Notes: generated by a model not told the origin, from the letters alone. Shown: positions 1-8,402, counted from the stretch's first letter. The stretch: 64,000 nucleotides of DNA from Spirochaetales bacterium (GCA_016934415.1 JAFGSW010000014.1:1-64000); one strand, 5' to 3'. Numbers and translations are program-made.

Positions 1-119
1 ATATCTCCAAGTCTTACCAATTAATACTAGACAAATGTTGGCTACTTTTATTCAAATTCGCCTAGCTGCATGTGCGGAATGTAGGATTATTTACTTAGCT
101 TCGTAGAAGATGTATACAT

Positions 120-989
120 ATGAGTAGAATGGATAACAGAATAACCGCAGATTTTAGCCAAAAGGCAGAAGCGGTACTTTATCAAGGTTCATGCCTAGAC
201 TTATTGAAGACTATCCCCGACTCTTCATTCCAGTTGGTTGTTACTTCACCACCATACAATATTGGAAAAGCTTATGAAAAAAGGAAAAACCTTGAGGAAT
301 ATTTAAAACTACAAGAGATTGTAATAAAAGAGAGCTTTCGCACCTTGAAGGATTCCGGTTCGATTTGTTGGCAAACCGGAAATTTTGTTAAAGATTCTGA
401 AATTATACCGTTGGATATTGTATTATTTCCGATCTTCGCCAAGTTGGGTATGCGATTAAGAAATCGTATTATTTGGCATTTTGAGCACGGTCTTCATTGT
501 TCGAAAAGATTTTCAGGCAGATACGAGACGATACTATGGTTCACCAAAACTGATAAGTATCTATTCAATCTCGATCCTATTAGGATTCCGCAGAAATATC
601 CATCAAAAAAATACTTCAAAGGTCCCAATGCAGGACAGTTCTCGTGCAACCCACTCGGAAAAAATCCCGGTGATGTCTGGATGATCCCCAATGTAAAAAA
701 CAATCATGTTGAAAAAACGATTCATCCCTGCCAATTCCCGGTCGAGTTAATAGAAAGATTGGTTTTATCAATGACAAATGAAGGGGACTATGTTTTTGAT
801 CCATTCGCTGGAGTAGGGACTACTATTATTGCGGCCATTCTTCATAATCGAAGAGGCGTCGGTTCGGAAATAAAGACAGAATATACAGAAATAGCAAAAA
901 ACCGAATCACTCTTGCATTTGAAGGCCGTTTAAAAACGCGGCCTATGAATCAACCGATCTATGATCCTAAGAATCCTCATTTACATTAG
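120..989 (+). CDS. Site-specific DNA methyltransferase (beta-class, probable N4-cytosine) of a type II R-M system
   Basis: Transfers a methyl group from S-adenosylmethionine to a base in the recognition site, protecting host DNA from the endonuclease encoded just downstream. The catalytic motif TSPPYNIG lies near residue 43 and the AdoMet-binding motif FDPFAGVGTT near residue 228. Catalytic motif before AdoMet motif is the beta-class order. The S-P-P-Y form is more usual for N4-cytosine than for N6-adenine enzymes. At 289 residues it is of normal length. The gene is visibly AT-richer than most of the window, as is its partner, which suggests horizontal acquisition. A 10-bp palindrome (ATGTATACAT, 110-119) abuts the start and could be a control site. 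An alternative ATG lies at 129. The class is secure; the modified base and site are inferred from the partner enzyme. Confidence 0.9.
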   Translation: MSRMDNRITADFSQKAEAVLYQGSCLDLLKTIPDSSFQLVVTSPPYNIGKAYEKRKNLEEYLKLQEIVIKESFRTLKDSGSICWQTGNFVKDSEIIPLDIVLFPIFAKLGMRLRNRIIWHFEHGLHCSKRFSGRYETILWFTKTDKYLFNLDPIRIPQKYPSKKYFKGPNAGQFSCNPLGKNPGDVWMIPNVKNNHVEKTIHPCQFPVELIERLVLSMTNEGDYVFDPFAGVGTTIIAAILHNRRGVGSEIKTEYTEIAKNRITLAFEGRLKTRPMNQPIYDPKNPHLH

Positions 990-1063
990 CGTCATAAATT
1001 GAAAATCGATGAAGAAGCGCAACCTTATTTATTCGAAATCGATAATAAAGCTCAAGGTTTATA

Positions 1064-1675
1064 ATGAGAATTATCGAGACGTACTCTCATTTAAACGGTT
1101 TAGAATATCTCTTGGTGCATAAACCGGAGTTATGGCGTGAATTGCAGAGTGTGATAGCAAAAGTTAACGCAAAAAAATGTAAGACCAAAATTTCAAAAGA
1201 AAAAACGATGCCCGGCGAAATTTTATACAGTCCGATCGAAATGAATAAAGCATTCAAATCCGAATTGGCAACATTAGGATGGGAGGAGAGCAGAGTCGGT
1301 TATTGGGTTACGAAGGATGTGAGATTGATACGCCAAACCCTTACGCTTAAAGCTGATGAACAGAAAAAAGAAATTGAAGAGTCCGGAGAGACACCGATAT
1401 TCAGCTACAATCAGACCGACTTTGTCAAGGACAGAGTGGCAATAGAAGTTCAGTTCGGGAAATATTCCTTCGTCGCATATGACCTTTTTGTGAAACATCT
1501 TGCTTTTTTTATCGGTGACAAAATAGATGTGGGGATTGAAATATTGCCAATGAAAAGATTACAATCCCAAATGAGTTCCGGAGTGGGATATTATGAAGGT
1601 GAATTATATAATGTAGTGAGACAAGGACGAGGCGTTCCCGCCGTACCGCTTGTTATCGTTGGTGTGGAACCATGA
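1064..1675 (+). CDS. BstYI-like type II restriction endonuclease (predicted R^GATCY)
   Basis: Cleaves double-stranded DNA at a short palindrome. The protein (203 residues) follows the BstYI/BglII family along its whole length as I remember the BstYI sequence: the start MRIIETYSHLNGLEYL, the block YNQTDFVKDRVAIEVQFGKY, and the end RQGRGVP. The catalytic residues D119, E128 and Q130 fall at the same numbers as in BstYI, which cuts R/GATCY; BglII has the same 9- and 2-residue spacing. The start has AAGG six bases upstream. The gene lies 74 bp after the methyltransferase on the same strand, a normal R-M arrangement, and is similarly AT-rich. It ends 7 bp from the stop of the convergent ferritin remnant. 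The exact specificity is inferred from similarity only. Confidence 0.92.
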   Translation: MRIIETYSHLNGLEYLLVHKPELWRELQSVIAKVNAKKCKTKISKEKTMPGEILYSPIEMNKAFKSELATLGWEESRVGYWVTKDVRLIRQTLTLKADEQKKEIEESGETPIFSYNQTDFVKDRVAIEVQFGKYSFVAYDLFVKHLAFFIGDKIDVGIEILPMKRLQSQMSSGVGYYEGELYNVVRQGRGVPAVPLVIVGVEP

Positions 1676-1682
1676 ACTCTGA

Positions 1683-2048
1683 TCATTCATTCACTTTCCC
1701 CAGCTCCCGGTATTCCCGCACCAGCGCCGCCAGGTGCTCCTTCTCCTCGGCGATGATCTCGTCGATGACCTTCTTGTCGGCCTCGCTCTCGAACAATTCT
1801 TTCATCCCCAGGTAGTAGAGTATCGTTTCCTTCTCCAGGTCGACGGCCAGAAGCACGATCGAGGCGGCCGTCTCTTCGCCCGAGAACGCGTGGCGCGCGA
1901 AGCGCGAACCTTCCAGGTCGTCCGAGTCGAGAATGGCATTGAGATAGAGGGAAGTCGATTCGAATTCCTCGTCCGCCGCCTGCGCCGGCTCCGGCCGGGG
2001 AGAGAGTGTCTTCGCCATCCGGGCGAAAGTCGCCTCGTGATTTTCCGG
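1683..2048 (-). pseudogene. 5'-truncated ferritin-like/rubrerythrin-type diiron protein
   Basis: The readable part (ATG at 2018, 111 residues) matches the second half of a ferritin-like four-helix protein: a helix with EKETILYYLGM and a final helix EEKEHLAALVREY containing the ExxH pattern of diiron ligands. Upstream of the ATG the same frame still encodes PENHEATFAR, another diiron-type ExxH helix segment, but it is closed by TAG about 30 bp further up. The N-terminal helix is therefore missing and the ATG is only an internal methionine. The break lies about 50 bp from the palindromic repeat at 2099-2139. It may yield a non-functional fragment. The family is inferred from helix patterns; the truncation is read directly. 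Confidence 0.65.
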
Positions 2049-2098
2049 CTATATTTGCTCAATTCATTTTATCCAAAATGGATTCCGGCAATTTCATG

Positions 2099-2139
2099 AG
2101 CAGGTTGTTGAAAAAGCTCAACTTTTTCAACAACCTGCT
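2099..2139 (-). repeat. 41-bp palindromic element, copy 1
   Basis: Two 18-nt arms (AGCAGGTTGTTGAAAAAG on the minus strand) flank a TTGAG loop. The arms are perfectly complementary. The first bases overlap the TAG stop codon (2138-2140) of the ABC ATPase gene. Further copies are at 60274-60314 and 63627-63667. The RNA would form a strong hairpin ending just after translation stops. Confidence 0.9.
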
Positions 2140-3070
2140 AATTTTTCCCGCCGGTCAGCTTGAGATACTCGTCCTCGAGCTTGTTCTTCTCGACAAGTGA
2201 GCGGATGAAGACACTCCTGTCGTTCAGGTATTGGAAGAAAAGCTTCAAGGCGAGGTCGAGATTTTCCTTGGAAAGCGAAGAATAGAGGTCGAGCGAGTAG
2301 GCGGCCTCTCCGGTCTTATCGAACTTTTCAATTCCGCCGATCCCCCGAATCTCCGCCGTCTCCGCCTCGTCGAGCCCGCGGGAGAGGACGCAGTCGACGG
2401 CGTAGGAGAGGCCGGTCACTTCGTCCACCGGCCCGTTCTTGACGAGTTTGCCCCGGTTCAGGATGGCGACGTGGTCGCAGAGCTCGCGCATCTCTTCCAT
2501 GTTGTGGGAGCTCACGACGAGGGTGGCCCCGGCCTTGAGCGTCTTCACGAGCTCGCGGATCTGCTTTGCGCTCTGCCAGTCGAGGCCCGAGGTGGGTTCG
2601 TCGAGGATGATGAGCTCCGGATCGCCCAGGAAGGCCTGGGCAAGGGCGAGGCGCTTGTACATGCCGTGGGAGAGGGTCGCCGCCTGGCCGTACATGACGT
2701 CGGCCAGTCCCACGAGCTCGAGGGAGCGCACCGTTTCCCGAACCGCCTCGGTGCGCGTGCGGCCCATGAGCCGGAGGAAGTAGGTGAGCTGGTCGATGAT
2801 CGGAATATTCGACTGGAACTGGGCGTCCTGGGGCAGGATGGCGATCCTGCCCTTGAGCAGTTCCGGGTCCTTCTCCCCGAAGATGACGACTTCTCCATCG
2901 TTCGGCCGGAAAAAGCCGGCCATGACGGAAAAGAGCGTTGTTTTACCGGCGCCGTTGGGACCGAGCACTCCGAAAACCGAGTGTTCCGGGATGTCGAAGC
3001 TCACCTCGTTCAGGGCGACGAGCGAGTCGAACTTCTTGGTGACGTTGCTGATGGAGGCGACTGTGTTCAT
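2138..3070 (-). CDS. ABC-2 type transporter, ATP-binding protein
   Basis: Hydrolyses ATP to power the membrane partner encoded just upstream. It has Walker A GPNGAGKTT near residue 40, a signature region LSHGMYKRLALA where LSGG is replaced by LSHG, Walker B LIILDEPTSGLD and the switch histidine in VVSSHNMEEM. A long C-terminal extension (about residues 215-310) is typical of ABC-2 exporter ATPases. The start at 3070 (MNTVASISNV) is chosen because it overlaps the permease stop by 4 bp (ATGA), which signals translational coupling. A longer in-frame reading to 3163 would run through permease sequence. The stop codon lies inside the palindromic repeat. The substrate is unknown. Confidence 0.93.
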   Translation of the reverse strand: MNTVASISNVTKKFDSLVALNEVSFDIPEHSVFGVLGPNGAGKTTLFSVMAGFFRPNDGEVVIFGEKDPELLKGRIAILPQDAQFQSNIPIIDQLTYFLRLMGRTRTEAVRETVRSLELVGLADVMYGQAATLSHGMYKRLALAQAFLGDPELIILDEPTSGLDWQSAKQIRELVKTLKAGATLVVSSHNMEEMRELCDHVAILNRGKLVKNGPVDEVTGLSYAVDCVLSRGLDEAETAEIRGIGGIEKFDKTGEAAYSLDLYSSLSKENLDLALKLFFQYLNDRSVFIRSLVEKNKLEDEYLKLTGGKN

Positions 3071-4521
3071 AGGCTCTTTCTCTTGAAATAGAAGTACCCA
3101 CCGGCGGAATAGGCCGCGGCGTACGCGACGCACCCGACCGCCGCCAGCAGCACGACCCACCACTGCGGATTCATGAGGAAATAGGCGACCTTCTGCGGTA
3201 GGAAGTACTGGAAAAATGCAAGGAAACTGGCGGAATCCTTGAGGAGCCGGGCGATGAGCGGGAAGAACCCGAGCGTGAGCGCGCCCGCCGCCAGGCTCCC
3301 GATTCCGGAGTTGATGAGCGCCGAAATAAACAGGCAGAAGGCGATCGAGGGCACGGATACCATGATCAGCATGACCATCCCCCAGAGACTATAGGAGATG
3401 ACGTCCCCCAGGGGGTACAGATCATAGGAAAGCGAGACGAAAAGGGCGATGGCCGCCACCGTGAGCACAATGATGGGAACGATGATGGCGATGGTGGCGA
3501 GAAATTTGCCGAAGTAAATCGATGAACGGGTCGTGCGTAGGAGAAGGTACCGAAATCCCTTGCGCCTTGCGTCCTCGGAAATCTGGTTGAAGGATAGAAC
3601 AGCGCTTAATATCGGAAATAGCGTCATCATGATGGCGAAGATGAAGGAAAGGAGCGCTGGTTTTTCCGATGTGACGTAATCGGCCCAGGCGTCGCGGTGC
3701 TCGTTGAAGGCGATGGTTTTTTCCGGATTTCCGTTCGGGGCGGCCGGCGTCTGATCGTCGAAAAGCCACACGAAGAATCCGTAAGAGACCTGGCGGATGC
3801 CTTCCTTAAGGATGGTATTGACTTGTGACTTTTCCCTTAGGCCCTGACTCTCCATGACCGTTTTGCCCACTTGAACGACAAAAAATATCACTTGAAGAGA
3901 CAAGAACGAAACCACCAACGTGATGAGGATGAACATCACGCCTTGCACCCCGCGCATGGTTTGGCGAACGCTCTGCTTCATGACTAATATGATGTGCGGC
4001 GTATTTCTTCCGGCGGGGACTTCCGGAATACCCGGAGGGGCCGCTTCCCCGGAAACGGCCTGAGCGGCTACATCTGCCAATCGAGAGCGTTTCCGCCATA
4101 CGTCCCTGAAAACGATGTTCAGGAATAAGATGGTGATGAGCGGCCAGATGTAGGCGATCACGGTGAAAATAGCCAATTGCTGGACGACGCTGGCGTAGAA
4201 GATGAGGTAGATCGTCGTCTTGGTGATTTCTACGAGGGCATAGATGTTACCGAGGAGACGGCCCAGGATCGGATTGCATTTGAGGTAACCGATGGCCGTG
4301 ACAATGAGAAGGGCCATGGAAATTATGTTCCCCAGCGACACAGCCACTGATACTCCGATCGCTTCGGTGCCGAGGGGTTCCGCCGATTGAGTACGCGCGA
4401 ACGCACCGGCACAGGCGAGTAAACCGAGTGAAAACATGACGAGAAAGCCGATGAGACCGGCAAAGATAAAATTGATAATCGCGAGAGCGGTCAGACCGGA
4501 CGGCCGCACGTTTCTGTCCAT
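3067..4521 (-). CDS. ABC-2 type permease with N-terminal multi-TM domain
   Basis: Membrane component of the exporter formed with the following ATPase gene. The C-terminal part (roughly residues 180-484) is an ABC-2 permease: one helix near the start, a large soluble loop, then five or six helices, ending in a basic tail. The first 150 residues form an extra module of about four helices (beginning RPSGLTALAIINFIFAG) that is not part of a normal ABC-2 permease. I chose the ATG at 4521 because AGGT stands upstream of it and because the predicted promoter -10 (4597-4602) lies inside the longer reading that starts at 4605. The two genes overlap by 4 bp. The cargo is not evident. Confidence 0.85.
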   Translation of the reverse strand: MDRNVRPSGLTALAIINFIFAGLIGFLVMFSLGLLACAGAFARTQSAEPLGTEAIGVSVAVSLGNIISMALLIVTAIGYLKCNPILGRLLGNIYALVEITKTTIYLIFYASVVQQLAIFTVIAYIWPLITILFLNIVFRDVWRKRSRLADVAAQAVSGEAAPPGIPEVPAGRNTPHIILVMKQSVRQTMRGVQGVMFILITLVVSFLSLQVIFFVVQVGKTVMESQGLREKSQVNTILKEGIRQVSYGFFVWLFDDQTPAAPNGNPEKTIAFNEHRDAWADYVTSEKPALLSFIFAIMMTLFPILSAVLSFNQISEDARRKGFRYLLLRTTRSSIYFGKFLATIAIIVPIIVLTVAAIALFVSLSYDLYPLGDVISYSLWGMVMLIMVSVPSIAFCLFISALINSGIGSLAAGALTLGFFPLIARLLKDSASFLAFFQYFLPQKVAYFLMNPQWWVVLLAAVGCVAYAAAYSAGGYFYFKRKSL

Positions 4522-4596
4522 AATTGGGACCTCGTTCCTGGAAACTGGGATGCCTTCACCCGCCGTATGAGCCGATGGGTTTTTCGATACTCCCAT

Positions 4597-4624
4597 ATTA
4601 TACATCGGAAGCTCCGTTTATCAA
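4597..4624 (-). promoter_or_regulatory. Sigma70-type promoter of the ABC exporter operon
   Basis: On the minus strand, TTGATA (4619-4624) and a perfect TATAAT (4597-4602) are separated by 16 nt. Transcription would begin near 4590, 70 nt before the chosen permease start at 4521, and downstream of the longer candidate start at 4605. Confidence 0.7.
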
Positions 4625-4792
4625 CCGGAAATCATTTTTTTTGAAAGCGATGCGAACCGCACGGCGTCTACCAGTTTGTCTTCATGGAGCGAAGGTTTAT
4701 CGACAATCTATTATAGAGATGTACCGGAGTCGATGCGGTGAAATATTCTTTACCGCATGATCCGAATTCCGGTTTTCTTCCGGAGGTTTCGC

Positions 4793-5302
4793 ATGTTCGG
4801 AAAAATCGTTTTTTTAAGGCCCGCGGTGCGGCGGGGGCGGCTCTTCGTCCGTGTTACGGTCCAGACTGACAGGATCGGGTATTGCCAGGCGCGGCTCCCC
4901 GAACGCGAGCTGGCCGCGCTGGTGCCCCGCTCGCTTCTCGTCTGCGGGAGAGTCGAAGCGCCTCGTTCCCTCTTGGGAATCATCAGTTCCCTGCTTAAGA
5001 GGACGGCTTCGGGGCGTCGGGTGCGCGTGCACTCAGGAACGGGCGGTGAACGCCTGGTGACGTTCCTCCCGTGGAAGAACGTCCGGTTCCGCGGTCCGGA
5101 GTCTGGTTCGCCGGGGCAGGACGCGGCGTCATCCCAGGGCCGAGAACCACCGCTGCATGAGGATGCCGAAAGCCACGGCCACATTGAGGGACCGCTTGGC
5201 GCCGCTCATGGGGATCGAAACGCGTCCCAAACTCGCGTCCGCGAGCGCGAGCGCCTCCGGGCTCAGGCCGAGCTCCTCCGAGCCGACGAGCACGGTGCCT
5301 GA
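4793..5302 (+). CDS. Hypothetical small protein
   Basis: No family recognised. The reading frame (169 residues) begins with an ATG preceded by GGAGG at a 6-nt spacing, one of the best ribosome binding sites in this part of the window. The first 105 residues have codon use like a real gene (mostly G/C in third positions) and mixed hydrophobic and basic character. The last 58 residues run antisense to the end of the methyltransferase gene at 5129-5929 and look like low-information sequence, so the true protein may be shorter or the end may be frameshifted. No signal peptide or membrane helix is seen. Coding is likely but unproven. Confidence 0.4.
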   Translation: MFGKIVFLRPAVRRGRLFVRVTVQTDRIGYCQARLPERELAALVPRSLLVCGRVEAPRSLLGIISSLLKRTASGRRVRVHSGTGGERLVTFLPWKNVRFRGPESGSPGQDAASSQGREPPLHEDAESHGHIEGPLGAAHGDRNASQTRVRERERLRAQAELLRADEHGA

Positions 5303-5929
5303 GGACGGAAAGGGAAAATCGGCGAGGGGCGTGCCTTCTGTTTCGAGGGCGAACACCGCTCCGGCGCGCGCGGCCGCCTCCAGTTCCGCCTTTTCCCACG
5401 GCACGGAATCCTGCGCTCCCCGCGCGGTGCGCACGGCGCGGCGGTGGGTGGGAAGGGGAACCGCGGCCGACAGCCAGACGCGTTCCACGCCGAAAGCCTC
5501 GGCCGTGCGCAGGATCGAGCCCACATTGTAGGGCGACCGGACGTCCTCGAGATACACGCGGATGGGGAGCACGCGCCGCGCCGCGGCGTCGAGGCCGCCC
5601 GTCCGTGAGTCGAGCAGGTCCCATTCCGCCGCCTCGGCGCCCAGGCTTGAGAGAATAGCGTGGCGCGCCGCGTTGAGTGAACGGAGGAGGGTCTCGGCCG
5701 AAGTCAAGGCGGGCGTCGGGGAAAGGGCGTGGAGCGCCGCGGCCACCTCGGGCGGGAGCGGCCGGCGCGCCAGGACTTCCAGTAATAAAGCCAGGTAAGG
5801 GCGGGTCGCGGGATCGGCGTGCAGGGCTTCCCCGCCGAGGAGCCTCGTCTCCCATCCCCTGAAAATGAGGGCGGTTTTTTTCAGCGCGGTTTTAAGAGGC
5901 AGGCGCTCGAGCTTGGCGACGGGAAACAT
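5129..5929 (-). CDS. TrmH/SpoU-family RNA 2'-O-ribose methyltransferase
   Basis: Methylates a ribose 2'-OH in tRNA or rRNA using AdoMet through the knotted SPOUT fold. All three SpoU motifs are visible: motif 1 NVGSILRTAEAFG near residue 134, motif 2 LVGSEELGLSP near 213, and motif 3 IPMSGAKRSLNVAVA near 238. The N-terminal 110 residues form a helical extension without a clear family. The start is 10 bp after the stop of the alcohol-dehydrogenase homologue, so it is probably the last gene of the rsmI-flgM-adh-trmH cluster. A TrmH-family gene with different sequence is at 10933. The RNA target cannot be told from sequence. Confidence 0.9.
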   Translation of the reverse strand: MFPVAKLERLPLKTALKKTALIFRGWETRLLGGEALHADPATRPYLALLLEVLARRPLPPEVAAALHALSPTPALTSAETLLRSLNAARHAILSSLGAEAAEWDLLDSRTGGLDAAARRVLPIRVYLEDVRSPYNVGSILRTAEAFGVERVWLSAAVPLPTHRRAVRTARGAQDSVPWEKAELEAAARAGAVFALETEGTPLADFPFPSSGTVLVGSEELGLSPEALALADASLGRVSIPMSGAKRSLNVAVAFGILMQRWFSALG

Positions 5930-5939
5930 GGCGGCCGGC

Positions 5940-7088
5940 TCAATAGGATTCCTTAATGATATCGCAGAGCTCCTCGACCGAGGCCAAGCGCGGCAGGTAA
6001 TTCATCTGGTCGAAAGACCGGGCGTTCGTCGCGATCTCGATCACGCCGTCGAGTTTCAGGTTGAACTCACGCAGGCGGGCCTGAAATTGGAGGCCGCTCG
6101 TCAGGCGCTGGATCGCTTCGATTGCCTTCTTGGAGGCATCCACCGAGGAAATGCCGGTCACGTCTTCCTTGAGAATGCGCGCCAGGCGCATGAGCTTCTC
6201 CGAGCTCGTGTTAATGAAGAATTCGAGCACGGAGGGGAGGATGATCGTCGCCACCCATGACTTCGGAATCATAAGCCGGGCGTTGAGGGCCCAGGAGAGG
6301 GCGGTGCCCAGACCGGGGCGGCTCATGGAAAGCCCCAAAGCGGTGATGAAGCCCGCGGTGGAGGCGGCGATGCGAAGTTTGACGTCTTCGGGATTCTGAA
6401 CGATCAGGGGCACGGTTTCGACGACGTGCTCGATGGCTTTGAGGAAGAGGGTCTCGGTGAGCACGTTGTTTTTCGTGGAAACGTAGCCCTCGAAGGCGGT
6501 CATGAGGGTCTCGAGGAGGATGGCCGCCGTGTACTTGGGCGGCAGGCTCAAGGTGAGTTTCGGATCGATGATGACCGCCTTGGTGATGCCCTTCTGGGTG
6601 GGAAGGAGGCGGGCGCTCCGGTCGCGCGCGTCCACGATGAGACATTCGTCCTGGTACATGAATGGATTGCGCGACGTCGTGGGAATTTCAATGTACGCCA
6701 GGGGTGTCCCATCGGGCCTGGCGCCGGACAGGAAATCGTCGATCCCGGCCCGCGCGCCGGCGGCCATGGCCACGCATTTGGCCGTCGAAAGGGTGCGCAT
6801 CCCGCCCAGCCCGATGATCGCCTGAGCTTGGGATCCTCGCGCCAGGAGGAGGGCTTCCTCCACCGCGCTCGAGGTGGCGTTGGGCACCACTTCGTCGTAG
6901 ACAATGTAGGAGATGTTCTTTTTTTCCAGGAGCTCGAGAATTTTTTCTATCGTCTGGCGCTCGTAAAGGATCGCCTCGGTGACGAGGATCACGCGGTCGC
7001 CGAAGCGGGTGACGACCGACGCCAACCGGTGGATGATATCCGCCCCGAAGTACGTTTCGTGCGGGAGGGAGAAAATCAGATCTGACAT
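5940..7088 (-). CDS. Iron-containing alcohol dehydrogenase family protein lacking the metal ligands
   Basis: The length (382 residues) and overall pattern match group III Fe-dependent alcohol dehydrogenases: an N-terminal dinucleotide domain and a C-terminal helical domain. The residues that define the family are replaced. The NAD-binding GGGS reads GGMR (residues 95-98). The first two metal ligands (Asp and His of the usual DALTHA block) appear as E193 and T197. The two later histidines appear as W266 and K276 (LSWALNA and IPKSW). Classical metal-dependent dehydrogenation is therefore unlikely; it may be a regulatory or structural derivative. It has a strong AAGGAG site and follows flgM, with a hairpin terminator between the two. 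Confidence 0.8.
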   Translation of the reverse strand: MSDLIFSLPHETYFGADIIHRLASVVTRFGDRVILVTEAILYERQTIEKILELLEKKNISYIVYDEVVPNATSSAVEEALLLARGSQAQAIIGLGGMRTLSTAKCVAMAAGARAGIDDFLSGARPDGTPLAYIEIPTTSRNPFMYQDECLIVDARDRSARLLPTQKGITKAVIIDPKLTLSLPPKYTAAILLETLMTAFEGYVSTKNNVLTETLFLKAIEHVVETVPLIVQNPEDVKLRIAASTAGFITALGLSMSRPGLGTALSWALNARLMIPKSWVATIILPSVLEFFINTSSEKLMRLARILKEDVTGISSVDASKKAIEAIQRLTSGLQFQARLREFNLKLDGVIEIATNARSFDQMNYLPRLASVEELCDIIKESY

Positions 7089-7102
7089 CGATTCTCCTTT
7101 TT

Positions 7103-7137
7103 AAAAAAAAAGGCGGAAAGCCATGTCACCCTCCGCC
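7103..7137 (-). terminator. Rho-independent terminator between flgM and the adh homologue
   Basis: On the minus strand a GGCGGA/TCCGCC stem (7132-7137 and 7112-7117) is followed at once by a run of nine T. It sits 24 bp after the flgM stop. Because the ribosome site of the next gene follows directly, it probably lowers rather than abolishes downstream expression. Confidence 0.75.
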
Positions 7138-7160
7138 TCTCGTTTTTTTTCGGGATACGA

Positions 7161-7445
7161 CTAGATGTCGAACTGTTCCATGATTTTTTCCGCCGTTTCC
7201 TCGAGCACGCGCCCGGAGAGGTAGTTGGGATCCTGGAGTTTGCGTTTCACTTCCTCGACCCTGTTCCAGCGGATATCGGCGGAATTCTTGGCGATTTCGA
7301 CGGCGGTGTAGATTTCCGCCTTGGATTTCGCCTCTTGGGACACATTGATGGAATCGCTTTTTTCCGCCTTGACGGGTTTTTCGGCCTTTTCGGCCTTGTT
7401 CATCTTGGGGAGAGGCTCCAGCGGCCCGATACCCTGTATCGTCAT
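7161..7445 (-). CDS. flgM: Flagellar anti-sigma-28 factor FlgM (spirochaete-type)
   Basis: Binds and holds the flagellar sigma factor FliA until the hook-basal body is finished, when FlgM is exported. The protein is 94 residues from the ATG at 7445, which has GGTGAG upstream; a longer reading from 7457 lacks suitable spacing. The N-terminal half is lysine- and glutamate-rich and probably disordered. The C-terminal half has the FlgM pattern: ISQEAKSKAE-like entry (here VSQEAKSKAEIY), then IRWNRVEEVKRKLQDPNY and an amphipathic end helix. No other flagellar gene is in the window. It follows rsmI on the same strand and is closed by a terminator. The identity rests on the C-terminal motif. Confidence 0.82.
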   Translation of the reverse strand: MTIQGIGPLEPLPKMNKAEKAEKPVKAEKSDSINVSQEAKSKAEIYTAVEIAKNSADIRWNRVEEVKRKLQDPNYLSGRVLEETAEKIMEQFDI

Positions 7446-7529
7446 GTTCTCACCCATCCTTTCATGGACGTACCAAAAACGCCGCCAGCCGGATTGCGCC
7501 GTCCGCGCCGTTTTCTATTCAAAATATCG

Positions 7530-8228
7530 TCACTCGGGGCCTAACTCTTTAACGTTTTTCTCGCCGGCAACCAGGAGAGAGAATTCACCCAATATCTTCG
7601 GCTTTTTCTCCAATTCCGTCAAGACTTCTTGGGCGATGCCGGCCAGGATTTCCTCGTGGATTTTGGTGAGCTCCCGGCCGGCCACCACCCGGCGGTCCGG
7701 GGCGAGGGCGGCCAGGTCAGCGAGCAGCCCGGTAATCCGCATGGGCGATTCATAGAGGAGAAAGCCATCGCCCGATTCGAGGAGCTTCTGAAGCTGGTTT
7801 TTGCGCCGGCCCTTCTTGGGCGAAAGAAACCCCTGGAACGAGACCCCTTTGGCCGAAAATCCCGAGACGCTTAAAAGCGCGCTCAAGGCCGACGCCCCCG
7901 GAACCGGCGATACCGCGAACCCTTTTTCGCGCGCCAACCGCACCACGTATGTCCCGGGGTCGGAGATCCCGGGCGTGCCCGAGTCCGTGACGAGCGCCAC
8001 GTCGCGGCCCTCGGCCAGGAGCTTGACGATTCCGTCGGCCGAGGCCCGTTCATTGTACGAATAGTGGCTTACGAGCCGCTTTTTAAGCCCGTAATGCGAA
8101 AGAAGCTTGAGCGTCTGACGGGTGTCCTCGCAGGCCACGTAGTCCGCCTTTTCAAGCACGGCCAGGGCGCGCCGCGTGATGTCGTCCAGGTTGCCGATGG
8201 GCGTCGCCACCACGAAAAGAGTCGCCAT
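7530..8228 (-). CDS. rsmI: 16S rRNA (cytidine-1402-2'-O)-methyltransferase RsmI
   Basis: Adds the 2'-O-methyl group at C1402 in the decoding centre of 16S rRNA. The tetrapyrrole-methylase fold signatures are clear: VATPIGNLDDIT at residues 7-18, ACEDTRQT near 33, LVTDSGTPGISDPG near 77 and PVPGASA near 107. At 232 residues it lacks the C-terminal small domain of longer RsmI proteins, which is a common short form. The ATG at 8228 is fixed by the N-terminal motif; it has no Shine-Dalgarno sequence, and a -10 box lies only 7 nt upstream (see the promoter entry). The flgM and adh-like genes follow on the same strand. Confidence 0.95.
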   Translation of the reverse strand: MATLFVVATPIGNLDDITRRALAVLEKADYVACEDTRQTLKLLSHYGLKKRLVSHYSYNERASADGIVKLLAEGRDVALVTDSGTPGISDPGTYVVRLAREKGFAVSPVPGASALSALLSVSGFSAKGVSFQGFLSPKKGRRKNQLQKLLESGDGFLLYESPMRITGLLADLAALAPDRRVVAGRELTKIHEEILAGIAQEVLTELEKKPKILGEFSLLVAGEKNVKELGPE

Positions 8229-8235
8229 GGGCGGG

Positions 8236-8264
8236 AGTATATCGTAAATCCGGAGGGTTGGTAA
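8236..8264 (-). promoter_or_regulatory. Promoter giving a leaderless rsmI mRNA
   Basis: TTACCA (8259-8264), a 17-nt spacer and TATACT (8236-8241) read on the minus strand. Only 7 nt separate the -10 box from the rsmI ATG, so transcription should begin at or next to the start codon. Confidence 0.6.
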
Positions 8265-8402
8265 GGTGCAGGTCCTTGACTTTGAAATGCGATTGCTCCA
8301 AAGTAAAGGCAACGGCACGGAAATGAACCGACGCCGCGCGATGTACCGCCCCCCCCGGTGTTCCGCTCGGGCCCGACGTTGGAGCGGCGCACAAGGAGCC
8401 CT

